Source: Chamaecrista fasciculata
Taxonomy: Eukaryota; Streptophyta; Magnoliopsida; Fabales; Fabaceae
Assembly: GCA_003254925.1 (NCBI GenBank)
Contig: QANZ01007348.1
Coordinates: 448,208 to 512,207 of the forward strand
DNA length: 64,000 bases
Direction of reading: 5' to 3'
Shown here: piece after piece, positions 21,816 to 34,115 of the stretch
Layout of the letters: every line of letters begins with the position of its first letter
Numbering within the stretch: the first letter of the stretch is position 1
Translations under genes and position numbers: made by a program
Notes under the pieces: generated by a model
Seen by the model: the letters and a program-made list of their open reading frames with translations, nothing else
What the model was told of the DNA's origin: nothing
The model's database searches: none

Positions 21816-22004
21816 GTTATTTATTTTTATTGACTCTGTTATTGAAATGATTTTTATTTAAAACTACTCTTTTTTATATTATTATTTAATTATTAATAAA
21901 TATATTAAAATAATAATTGTTTAGTATACTGTATCGAAGTTAATGAATATCTTTTTAAAAAAATATTTATAAGATTATTTTGAAAATATTTATATATTTT
22001 TTAG

Positions 22005-22375
22005 GGTAAATTACACAAAAGGGCATTGTGGTTTGGCTCATTTTTAAATAAGGTCCTTATGGTTTAAAAAGTGTTAAATTGGGGCCTGTGGTTTCCTCCG
22101 TCAGCAAATAGGGTCCCAATTTGATACTTTTTAAACCACAAGGATCTATCTGAAAATAGGTCAAGCCACATGGCTCNGGTGGTAGTTGTGGGAAGGGCAT
22201 TTTTGTCATTTTTTTCTATTTCTATTTTACTTTCCCTCCCATACCTTTTTATACCAAACACTTTCAATTTTTACCTACTTTAAATTCCCTCAACTACTTT
22301 TCCTTTCCCTCACAATTTTTCCTTGTAAAACCCTTTCCTTTACCTACCTCCAAGCGTACCAAACGGAGCCTTAGT
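22005..22375. repeat. Fold-back piece and single-ended TIR remnant
   Basis: TTATGGTTTAAAAAGTGTTAAATTGGGGCC and its near inverse (GGGTCCCAATTTGATACTTTTTAAACCACAAGG) form a small inverted repeat at 22058-22142. The segment ends in CCAAACGGAGCCTTAG, the outward end of a common GGCTCCGTTTGG-type TIR. The opposite terminus was not found. One N is present at 22177. Confidence 0.45.
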
Positions 22376-23092
22376 TTTTCACTAACTTCCCTCAACTTTG
22401 AACAATGGGGGGTTACTTTACTTTACAGTCTTTACTTTTAATTTGCCTGTTTGAAGAGCAATCTCATGGTTTGAATTTTGGATTAAGAAGATGATTTGGG
22501 AAATTTCCAATTATTGATTTATTAAAACATTAATTGGGCCAAAAGTTATAGGTGTGTTTTGATGTTGTCAAACTAGGACCAGATCGGGTAAAATTATTTT
22601 TGGGCCAGAGTTCAGATTGTGCAACATCATGTTGTTTGAAACAAAAAAGCTTTTGGACTCCTAATAAAAAAAGCTATTGGACTAAGAAATAATTGATGGA
22701 CTTAACTTGTTTGGGTTTCTATATTTGGGCCGATGCATTAAAAGGTGAACATTTCACCATAATTTTTAGTCTAATTAATTGACTTTGTCTGAAAAAAAAA
22801 ACTTTGTGAAAATCTTTATTCTTGGACGAATAATACTAATTTCATTACTGATATTTGCAACTGAGTCTTCATTAGTGATTGGAATTAATTGGGCTATAAG
22901 ACAAATTTATTCTAAAAGACTGATCTAAAAAAATAACACAATTTATTCTAAATATTTCTTTAGCTTTTCCTTTTTATCCAATATGGAACATATTGCCAAC
23001 TGAGCATCTGACTATTGAAGGAGAGGCTTCCATTTTCAGTAATTTGCCCATTATTGCTTGAGGATGACCGAGGTTGAATTCAAAATTTGAAT

Positions 23093-23150
<58 letters not shown>

Positions 23151-23579
23151 TGGAACTGGTTCTTTTATCCAATTTTTAACCTAAGAAAATAATATTACTT
23201 ATTCTTTAATCTAATTTTTAACTCTAGTGATGAAGTGGCATTATTAATTAATAAATTACTATTTATTGATAATATGACATCTCAAATGTCACTTAAATAT
23301 ATATTTTTATCTATTTTAGTCATTCTATGTATGTAACATTTTATATTTTAAAGATCTCATTATTTAAATTTCTTACAAATTAATTTTGTTAATATAAAGA
23401 AATTCTTATGTTAATGATAAAAACTATATGTATATATAAAATCATCAGCTAATGGTATCCTATAATTAATTAACACTGCATATAATTATTTTATTTAAAT
23501 AATAGATAATAGATAAAGTATTAATATTAATGATAAAAACTCTGTTTGGTTAAAAAAAACTGTAAGAAATTACAAAAAT
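22376..23579. other. AT-rich spacer with a trinucleotide microsatellite
   Basis: No gene is visible. 23095-23150 is (AAT)n running directly into (ATT)n, a self-complementary microsatellite. Confidence 0.5.
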
Positions 23580-24003
23580 GAGGTTAAAGTGTAAATTTGG
23601 TTTTATATTTTTTTTTTTTTCAGAATTCTCAATTTGGTTTTCTATCTCTTTTTGTTGCATTTTTTGTCTCGTATCATTGCAAAAGATCCCAATTTGGTCT
23701 CATATCATGTTTGATCCCATATCTTTTGTTAAGTTACAAAATTGGTCTCATATCTTTGCAAAAGGATCAACCATGGTTGATCCTTTTGCAAAGATATGAG
23801 ACCATTTCCACACTTAACCCAAAGATATAAGACCAATTATGTAATTGACTTATAGATATGAGACCAAATCTGTAAAAAAAAAGATATGAGACTAAATTGA
23901 GAACTAACCCAAAGATATAGGATCAAATGTACAACAAAAAAAGATATAAGACCAAATTGAAAATTGAGCAAAAAATATGAAATCAAATTTACGTTTTGAC
24001 CTA
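23580..24003. mobile_element. Fold-back element with a perfect 60-bp central palindrome
   Basis: The left end (AGGTTAAAGTGTAAATTTGG) is nearly the inverse of the right end (AGGTCAAAACGTAAATTTGA in reverse complement). Both arms are built from TTGGTCTCATATC modules. The arms meet in a perfect palindrome at 23744-23803 centred on CCATGG. No coding content is present and the target duplication is unclear. Confidence 0.65.
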
Positions 24004-24641
24004 AAAATAATGCATAATTGCATGATAAAGTAGAGAAGGAGGTTGACACTTGACAATTCTTTTACTTTTTGCAAATTCGTCCGTTTTAGCTTCCTTAATC
24101 ACACATTACAATTTACAACATGCAAGATTACGCGTCACATTGTAACTGGTGAATCTGACGATACATGTAGTAGTAGTACCCTAATGGTGCTACGATCTCC
24201 TGCGGCGTCGACCAGTAAACCTTCTCATACACCCGCTTTGAAAGATGTACTTTAAGGACGAAATTACCCTTCGCTTTCTTCTACAAAGCCTGAACTGTCA
24301 CAAATCTAATTATCTCACTGTAATAAAACTCAGAAAATGAGCTCGAATTCGCTTCTATAACCCTCGTGAACGCAAATATTGGATGTAGAAACGGAGGGAA
24401 GCGAAGAAGAATTTGAAGAAGAATTCGAAGAAATTGAAGAAGATAAGGGAAGCGAGAGATTGAGAGAGTGGTTTTTTCACACTCTCGCCGCATATACATT
24501 TCGCAGATCAGATCGGAGCTTGCTTTCCGGATTCTTAATTCGCAATCTTACGATTCTAAGATCCATTTTCCCTTTCTCTTTTTCGGCTTTGTAGACTTGA
24601 ATTTCTGATTGGTTTGGGTAGATTAGGTTTTGCCGAATCCA
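24004..24641 (+). promoter_or_regulatory. SEC31 promoter/5' leader with two upstream ORFs
   Basis: No clear TATA box. Two upstream ORFs precede the SEC31 start: 24337-24360 (7 codons) and 24379-24594 (71 codons), the latter ending 47 nt before ATG 24642. The longer uORF encodes a very acidic stretch (EEEFEEEFEEIEED) and then a basic, aromatic tail. Whether both lie in the mRNA depends on the unmapped start site. If they do, they could reduce SEC31 translation. Confidence 0.45.
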
Positions 24642-27600
24642 ATGGCGTGCATAAAGAGTGTGAATCGATCGGCGTCGGTGGCTCTGGCGCCGGACGCGCC
24701 TTACATGGCGGCCGGAACCATGGCGGGAGCGGTTGATCTGTCATTTAACTCCTCTGCCAATCTGGAAATATTTAAAGTTGATGTCCAGTCGGACGATCAG
24801 GAACTGCCTTTGTTCGCTGAGTGTCCGAGCTCTGAGCGCTTCAATCGTCTCTCTTGGGGAAAGAACAGTTCTGCGTCTGAAGGCTTTGGTCTCGGTCTCG
24901 TTGCTGGTGGGCTGGTCGATGGAAACATTGACATCTGGAATCCTCTCACTTTGATCAGGTAATTGTATTTTGCTCTTCAACGTTGTTTTCATTTTGATGT
25001 TTTAATTTGAATATCTTCTGCACGGTTTTCATTTTGTGAATTTGGGGGGAGGGGGATATCCTGGAAAATGCGTTTCAGCTGAGATAATTTGAAGCTTTAT
25101 GATAATCAAACTCAACGTGGTGTTGCGGCAATCGTCTTGTATTTTATAGTTCTTCTGTATAGTCACTGAAGATTTACAGATGATTTTTGGATGTCATGAT
25201 ATTTTCAGCTAGAAGAGGAACTTTGTTTGATTATATTGCGGCTAATTGTATAATCTGCACTTTCTTTATAGTTTCTTGTACTTTTATGTTTGTTCGCTGA
25301 TAAATTTTTTTTTTCTTTCTCCGAGTGTGTGCTGAGCAATGCTTCATCTCCTTATAAAGTAGGTTTAGCGTTGAAGTATCAAACCCATATTTTCCAATCC
25401 TTCTTTGTTTGTTTTGGTTTGGATTGAGTGTCATAGTTTTATACTTCTTCAAGTTGAGCAATTAGAATGAAAGTTGATTTTAATACTGGTTATTTTACTT
25501 CCTTCGAATTTATGTCTACATTTTTCTAGTTTGTCCTTCCATAAATTTACTTTCTTGATGAATTTTCTCAGGTCGGAGACAAAAGAAAGTGCTCTTGTTG
25601 GACACCTTGTAAGACATAAAGGGCCTGTAAGTTTTCCTTTGCTTTTCTGACCCAGCCTGCAGTTTGTAAATGCTCGTCCTTATCTGGCATATGTATTATT
25701 TGCTCCACATGCTGAGTCTGATCATTGAACTTTTTATTGCAGGTTCGTGGTCTTGAATTTAACTCTATTGCACCAAATCTTCTGGCATCTGGGGCTGAGG
25801 ATGGTGAAATTTGCATATGGGATTTGGCCAATCCTTCAGAGCCAACTCACTTTCCACCACTCAAGGTCAGATGATGTTCATCTGTGTGTGTGTGTGTATC
25901 TGTGAAACACTCTTTTTAAATGATAATTTTGTCCTTTATCTTTCAATATTTGTCTTTATAATTTTATAAAGTTTCTAGGATAACTCTGTATATGATCATT
26001 TTTCAGAGTAGTGGCTCTGCGACCCAGGGGGAAATTTCGTTCTTGTCTTGGAACAGTAAAGTCCAGCACATATTAGCTTCAACATCATATAATGGGACAA
26101 CTGGTGAGCAAGGGACTATGAGTCTTCTTCATATTGTAACCTAACTTTTGTTGTTTATAATACTATGTTTTGTTTTGTTTTTATTTTATTTTTTCAGTGG
26201 TCTGGGATCTAAAGAAGCAAAAGCCAGTGATAAGGTATCTTGATTGTTAATAATTGGTTTGTCATCTTTTGCTTTTGTTTTGGAACTGGAAAACAATTTC
26301 CTGATAACCTTGTTTATCATATTTAAACTGACAGCTTTTCAGATTCAGTTAGAAGACGGTCCTCAGTTTTACAGTGGAATCCTGATATTGCCACACAACT
26401 TGTTGTTGCATCAGATGAAGATGGTTCTCCTTCATTGAGGGTATGGACATTGCAAATGGATTGTCTGTCTATTTTTTTGGGGTAACATATGTTGACTCTG
26501 TCAAAATATTGATGCAGCTTTGGGATATGAGGAATATAATGACTCCAGTAAGGGAGTTTGTAGGACACAGTAGAGGTAATGACACCTTCCCTTGGTCAAT
26601 TTATGTATAGTTCTTTGCAGTCCCCCCCCCCCCCCNCCCCCCAAAATAGAGCCTTTATTTGGGTGTTCCTGTCTCTATGTACAGTAAGCCATTAGTACTA
26701 CGTTCTCTCTGTTGCACTTTTTTCTATCCTCAAATATGCACACACAAGAAAAAAGAAAACCAAGAGGGAAACAAATGGGTGAGAGTTTTAAGCTGAAGAA
26801 CTGGTCAGAATAGATAGTTGATTTCATATAATTGGCCTCTACTTTCATGATTTAATTTACCTTTACCTCTTGAGAAACGAGTAAGCCTTATATGCTACAA
26901 AATAGGTTGGGATAGATAATGAAGATTTTAAGGGTTCAATGCTTCTCCTAACATGATTTTAACTGCTTTGCTCCTGCAAGCAGGAAACTGGTGAGCTAGA
27001 GTTGTAACTTGTGAGCTACTAAATCAGGAAGGATAATTAGTTTTTCATGACTGCACTGCTTCCTAGTAGATGCATCCATTCTGTGTTCACTAGAGTACAT
27101 TAAATACATTATGAATTAGTTGTTTATAACTGTTGATTCAAGCAATACTTTTGAATTTGATTAAGTTGGCCGATGCTTCATTTATATTTTAGAAATATGG
27201 GTTTATTATCTGCAAACTTGCATCATTAGGATTGGACTGTCTTCATTCTATTCAGCTGTTTAACACATCTGAGTAGTAACCCACAAAAATAGTTGAAAGT
27301 TGTATTCTGATAGGCCTCAGTTATTATTACAAGCTGACTGTCAGTTAGTGTCATTGTTCCAGTTGAAAGTTATTGTTAGGTTATTTGATGGTAGCATGTC
27401 TGGTATTCTGTATTCTTTTTAGGTGGTCATTGGTTCTTTGTAGACTGTAGTTTGTTTTTCTTTTACTGTGAATGCTATCAGTCTCTGTACCATCACTCTT
27501 TAAGTTTAGCTGACGTGATTGAGTTGCCGGAATCTCCTAAATTAGGTGTAATTGCAATGTCATGGTGTCCCCATGATAGCTCTTATTTGCTTAGCTGTGG

Positions 27601-30600
27601 CAAGGATAGTCGAACAATATGCTGGGACACGATTTCTGGAGAGGTGATGTTTGGTCCTCTTTTCCCCCTTCTAGTTTTGTTTGATAGATTTTATGATCAA
27701 CCCATGTGTTGTATTCATCATGATTATTTGTTTAATAGTGACGCTGTTTATTTTTTATTTTTTGGCAAAGATTGTCTGCGAATTGCCATCTGGGACCAAC
27801 TGGAATTTTGATGTTCATTGGTATAATAAGATACCTGGAGTGATATCAGCATCTTCATTTGATGGAAAAATTGGCATCTACAATGTTGAGGTACATACTT
27901 GTGTTTCTGTTTTTTGCTTATACGTTTGATCAGTTAATTTACTAGATTTTGTTTTGCTACTGAGAAGAATTATGCTTGAACTTTGAAGTTATCTTGGGTT
28001 TGGATGAAGTAACATGGGAATTGAATTGCTAGACAAGTGCTGTTCGCATTTTCTGTACTCAGTTATCACATATTACCAGTTTAGTAGATTGTTGTTGTTG
28101 TGACGTGCTAATGCAGTGTCTTGGAGTTGTAGTGCTTATGGTGCAAATTTATTAATAATCATATTCATATTTTTTCACTGTCAAACTCTGTTTTTATAAT
28201 TCACTGCATTTTTTGTATGGTATATCATTTTGTTCCCCAAAATTTCCAACTTTCTTTCTTATTGATGTTATAAACTCAAATTGACCAATCAAGTCATAAA
28301 CAATATTGTATGAAATTCTTATTTTTTGGTCTCAATTTCTCGAACTTCCATTTCAAATTTCTTTTTCTTTTTGGACAAATTCATTTCAAATTTCAAACTC
28401 TTTAAATTTCTGTCATTGCAACTGAGCATTTTCGAATGATCAACCTGTTGATGTTGAGTGTTGAATATAAAATAGAGTTTCATTTTAGGAAGCCTATTGC
28501 ATTATTTACTATTTTTATCACATATCTTCTTTAGCCCAATTGGGCATAATTACAGCATTTTATAGAGATTGGGCTTGCTTCATGTTATATTACTTTTCAA
28601 TTGTTATTATTAATCTTTTGTTGTGGTTTTACTGCCCAAATAGAGTAATAATGGATAAGAAGAGGGAAAAACACCCATTATCCATAATTTTGTATGCATG
28701 CATACATATATGTAAAGCATTTCACTTGAGTTCGTTATAAATTTCTGTGATGCATATTTTAAAATTCTTTTTTTAGATGTGTAATCTCATTACAGATTCT
28801 CCTCGAGGCCTTGATATTTGTCATATTACTAATTGTTGTATATATAATTGTTTGCAGGGTTGCAATAGATATGGTGTTGGTGAAAACGATTTTGGTGCAG
28901 GTGATACTTTTATTTCGTATGTAGTCATCTGCATGTGACATGCTTAAGCTTTTTCTATGAAACTTCTCTGTTTAGCGCAGTGTGTTTTATGAGAATGGGG
29001 AGGGTTATGATGCTGATCATAGAAAAACCTTCTTGTTCTTAAATCGGATATTAATTTTGGATGCCTTTATGAATACCGTCTTTCCCTTTCAGTATCTCTG
29101 AGAGCTCCAAAATGGTATAAACGTCCTGTTGGAGTGTCATTTGGCTTTGGAGGCAAGCTTGTGTCATTTCATTCTAAGTCATCTGGTGCTGGTGCTCCAC
29201 CTGGGGCTTCAGAGGTTAGACTATATTATTTTGATGTCCCTATCTTTCGATCTATGTTCTCTTCAGTTCTTAAAGTTAAATTTAAATGTATCTTATTTGA
29301 AATTTTACAGGTTTGTGTGCATAACTTGGTCACTGAAGATAGTCTAGTGAGTCGGTCCTCTGAATTTGAAGCAGCAATACAAAATGGGGAAAGGTCTTTA
29401 TTGAGGATTTTATGTGATAAAAAATCTCAGGAATCAGAGTATGTTTTTTCCCCATGAAGAGGAACATTGTTTCATTTTTCTTTTTATGCCTGTGTTAGCC
29501 TGTGACTATTTCATTTGGTGATTCCCTTTATTGTTGTGACAGATCTGACGAGGAAAGAGAAACATGGGGCTTCTTAAAGGTTATGTTTGAAGATGATGGG
29601 ACTGCACGAACAAAATTACTAACACACCTGGGTTTCAGTGTACCTAGTGAAGGAAAAGACACTGTTCAAGATGATCTCGCCCAAGAAGTAGATGCAATTG
29701 GACTTGAGGAAACTTCTGTTGATAAATCAGGGGCTGGGGCTACTAATGGATCCACTGTATTTCCTTCTGATAATGGAGAGGATTTCTTTAACAATCTTCC
29801 CAGTCCTAAAGCTGACACACCTTCATCTACTTCTGGTGGAAACTTTGTTGCTGCTGATGATGCCAATGGGTCAGAGAAAATCCAAGAAGAGGTGGAAATG
29901 GAAGAGAGTACTGACTCTTCATTTGATGACAGTGTTCAACGTGCTTTGGCTGTTGGAGACTACAAAGGGGCAGCTGCACAATGTGTAGATGCCAATAAGT
30001 GGGCTGATGCTTTAGTTATTGCTCAGGTTGGCGGTGCTTCCTTGTGGGAAAGTACACGGGATCAATACCTTAAGTTAAGCCGATCACCATATTTAAAGGT
30101 AACTGTTAGGTAGAACATTTATTTTATCAATTATATATCTTACTGACATCAGTTCTATCCTTAGACCTAGTACTACATACCTGCCATTTATGGGTCATTT
30201 CTACTTTCAGATTGTATCAGCGATGGTAAGCAATGATCTCTTGAGCCTTGTGAACTCAAGACCTCTGAAGTTTTGGAAGGAAACTCTCGCGCTTCTATGC
30301 AGTGTAGGTTTTCGCTTATTGTCTTAATTTTTATATTGTTTTTGGAAGTATTGACTTCTTTTTAATGTACGAATGTGCAATATGTCAATCTTAAATTGAT
30401 CAAAGGGAAGAACAAGTTACTTAATCATGTTTGTTCTGGCATCTTAGGCTCACTGCTTTAAATTCTCAAATTGTTATCTTTATATTGTTTGCTACTATCT
30501 GTGATATTGTGGTGGTGGAACCAAGTTCTTGATGCTAGATGAGAAACATTCGATCTCTCTTTTGGTTTACCATCAGCATAAATTCTCAATTGGAATATTA

Positions 30601-33600
30601 TAACAGCACAAATCAGTTCTATTGATGCTGTGGTTATCTAATCTGTTACACAAACTCATGTTCTTCTTGGTTATGACCTTTTAACAGTTTGCACAGAGAG
30701 ATGAATGGACAATGCTTTGTGACACACTTGCTTCAAAACTCATGGCGGCTGGCAATACATTAGCTGCAACCCTTTGTTTTATATGTGCTGGAAATATTGA
30801 CAAAACAGTTGAAATTTGGTCAAGGAGTCTGCAGAATGAGCATGAAGGAAAATCTTATGTTGACCTTCTTCAGGTAATACTCATTGAAAACTTAAGTTGG
30901 ATGTAAAATTTATCGGAAAATAAAAAAGAAAACTTAACTCACAATTATAGATAAGGGCTGATGTGTTGACAAAATCTTCTATTTCGATAGGATTTGATGG
31001 AAAAGACTATAGTTCTTGCTTTAGCAACTGGGCAGAAGAGGTTTAGTGCATCTGTGTGCAAGCTTGTTGAGAAATATGCTGAAATTTTAGCAAGTCAAGG
31101 ATTGTTGACTACTGCCTTCGAGTATTTGAAACTTTTAGGAACTGAGGAACTTCCAACCGAACTAATGATCTTAAAGGATAGGATTACCCTTTACACACAA
31201 CCTGGTAAGCTTTTTGCTTGGGCTTTTTCATTTTTCAAGATGATGATCAGAAAGTTACCTTTGAATTGCTCTTATTGCTTGATAAATATTGCGATTAATA
31301 TCATTACTATTTAATATCTTCGCTAGTATCTATATCTTTATGCAAGTTACCTCTGAACAGACTGCTCAATGGTATATGATATATCAATTCTTCCTCAATT
31401 TCTTCAAATGGATTTTTTCTCGTATAGAAAATGTTCCTTCTACTACTTTTTTCATGATAATAGATGATGATTAAGCTTTAATTACTGTACAATTCTTGAT
31501 TAAAGCTGTCTATCTTGTGAATATATGTATGGATTAGGGAAATGTATCGAGATCAATGCATAAAAATAACTGGTTTTGATTTTGTTCCTATCCTTGGAGA
31601 ACGTTCAAGGTCGCAGGTGTATTAGTACTTGATCAATAGCTAAATCACTGAATAAGTTTTTTTTTTTAAATATTATTATTTTTAATGTGTGTTTTGGGAG
31701 GAAGTGCAGTCTTGTGCTACTGGAGTTGCTGGTTTGAAATTTTTGGTTGTGTTTTGGTGGTGGGTTTGCTTATATTCCCAATCATTTGGTCACTCTTTAG
31801 GAAATCATGTTTACCTTGTAAGACTTAAGTTTAGTTGGATAGGCTTTTATTTATGGAATAAGGCTATTTTTTTTAAGCTTAAGTTTTCTGGATTGGGAAG
31901 TTCTTGTTTCATGTTTTTTTTTTAAACATTAATTATAATTGTTTTATGTTTTGCTGCTGTCTTATGTTGTCATGTTTGCTTCAATATCTGAAACTACTTT
32001 TGAACAGCTCTATATTTTCTTTCTTTGTTTCATTTCTTTTATTATGGCTGCAGAGAAAGACTTGAAGACTACTGCTATTGAAAATTCTCAAACACAGAGC
32101 GGAACCTTTTACGGCGCTGATAATTCTGTTTATAGCAGAAATTATCAGGTATTTACTTTTCCTTTCTTCCTTGACATTTTTTTTGGGGGTTAAAACACTG
32201 TCTTGCTGCAATTGGAAGTTGATTTTTTTTCATGCTTGTTTGTTTCATAGGAGTCAGTATCTACACAAGTGCAACAAAATGTTCCTGGAGTTGCATATAA
32301 TGAAAACTACCAACAGCAATTTGATCCTTCATATGGAAGAGGATATGCTGTTCCTGCCCCATATCAGCAGCCTCAACAGCCTAATTTATTTGTTCCATCT
32401 CCAGCACCTCAGGTACCCCAGGTATTACAAGTTACATTACATGCAATCAGTTGTTTTATTTATTTATTATTATTTTCTTACAGTTTTTGCTCTTAACATC
32501 CGAGTTTCTAATGAAAATAGAGTAATAAATCATCACTTTAATTTTTCTTTTTGGCCAAAAATTACCTTAAATATTTGGAAAAGTGCAATATGAGAATCTT
32601 CAGTGTTTATATGAAATTACATTTAATTGTATATTAACAGATTGTGATCCAACAGGTCAGATTTCATCAAATGTTTTATGTTTCCTCTTTAAATACTCTT
32701 ATCTTTGGCCAAATTAGTGCTCAGATTCCAAAAAGTAATATATTTACTGTGGTGGATGTTGCCTATCAGAGTCTGGATAGATCAAGTTTAACAGGAAGTA
32801 CATTTCTGTTTTTCCCATTAGCTATTTTTTAGTCAATTGGAGTGTTGAAATGCTCAAAATTCAGTAAACCCAGAAGCATTGCACTTAGCTAACTGGGCTG
32901 GCCAGTTTGACCAGCTGAATGTTAAAACACTGGATGGGGATTTAGAGTTTTTATTACTTTTTTTTTATTGTTTTAATTTTCAATTAATCTTTTGTTGTAG
33001 TCAAACTTCTCTGCTGCTCCCGTGTCACAACCTCCTTTGAGGCCTTTTGATCCTCAAACTCCTCCTGGGCTGAGAAATGCAGGACAATATCAGCAAGCCA
33101 CGTTGGGTTCTCAGTTGTATTCTGTCAGTGAAATTTTTCTTTAATGCTAATTTCATTGTTATCAAGTTATTGTGGCTACGAAAAGATTTAAACCGAGTTT
33201 CTGTTTTTTCAGACACCCGCCAATCCACCTTACCAACCTGCAGCCCCTGTTCATGGCCAGAAAATGCCACAGGTTGTGGCACCAACCCCTAATTCAAGGG
33301 GATTCATGCCAGCTTCCAATCCTGGTGTTGGCCCAAGACCTGGGTTGGGACCAATGCAACCTATCAGTGCACCTCAGGCAGCAACACCTGTACAACCAAT
33401 TGCTTCACCGGCAGCTCCACCACCTACTGTTCAGACAGCAGATACTTCTAATGTACCTGGTAAGTGGTTTCTAACTGGAAATTCTGCATTTAACTCAAGT
33501 GTCTCTACTTATTGGCAGTTACGTCAGTTTTGTTTATTTTATGTAGTTAAAGCACATTTGTGATTAAGTCATTTGTCTTCCTGTAATAACCTGTGGTAAT

Positions 33601-34115
33601 TTCCTTTTGTTTAATTTATGTAGTTAAAGCACATTTGTGATCAAGTCATTTGTCTTCCTGTAATAACCTGTGGTAATTTCCTTTTGCCAGCGCACCAAAG
33701 GCCTATTGTCACAACATTGACTAGGCTTTTCAATGAGACATCCGAAGCACTTGGAGGTTCACGGGCAAATCCAGCTAAGAAGCGGGAGATAGATGACAAT
33801 TCAAAGAAACTTGGTGGGTTGTTTGCCAAATTGAACAGTGGGGACATCTCTAAAAATGCTGCTGATAAGCTCCTTCAGCTCTGTCAGGCATTGGACAGCA
33901 ACGATTTTGCTACTGCCTTACAAATCCAGGTAAAACAATTGCAGATTGATGCTTAGACATAGTCATGCTAATAACAGGAATCAAATTTATGTTCTAACTG
34001 TAATTGTTTTGCGATTCAGGTACTTCTCACTACTACTGAGTGGGATGAATGCCAGTCCTGGTTAGGTTCATTGAAGCGAATGATCAAGACTAGGCAGAGC
34101 GTGAGACTAAGTTAA
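24642..34115 (+). CDS. SEC31: Protein transport protein SEC31 (COPII outer coat), 22 coding exons, about 1107 aa
   Basis: Exons: 24642-24958, 25572-25626, 25743-25865, 26007-26103, 26198-26234, 26335-26440, 26518-26575, 27546-27643, 27771-27890, 28858-28900, 29093-29214, 29311-29438, 29543-30098, 30211-30303, 30688-30873, 30991-31204, 32054-32148, 32251-32421, 33001-33123, 33213-33459, 33691-33929, 34020-34115. Total is 3324 nt with one open frame. Residues 1 to about 340 are WD40 repeats (ICIWDL, VVWDL, KLWDM-like LWDM, TICWDT). About 515-785 is the alpha-solenoid ACE1-type region ([14 protein letters not shown]). About 790-995 is a Gln/Pro-rich linker ([19 protein letters not shown]) that binds SEC23. 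About 996-1107 is the SRA1-like C-terminal domain ([14 protein letters not shown]). Length equals plant SEC31B (about 1.1k residues). SEC13-SEC31 forms the outer cage of ER-to-Golgi vesicles. Exon 18 may end at 32412 instead. Confidence 0.95.
33541..33687 (+). repeat. 77-bp tandem duplication in the last-but-one long intron of SEC31
   Basis: ATGTAGTTAAAGCACATTTG starts at 33541 and again at 33618. The two 77-bp units differ at very few positions (GATTAAG/GATCAAG). The second unit ends in the polypyrimidine tract and CCAG acceptor of exon 33691. Confidence 0.85.

Noticed and set aside
26624..26642. Poly-C run as a structural motif in a SEC31 intron
   Set aside because: Contains an N and looks like a sequencing or assembly artefact.
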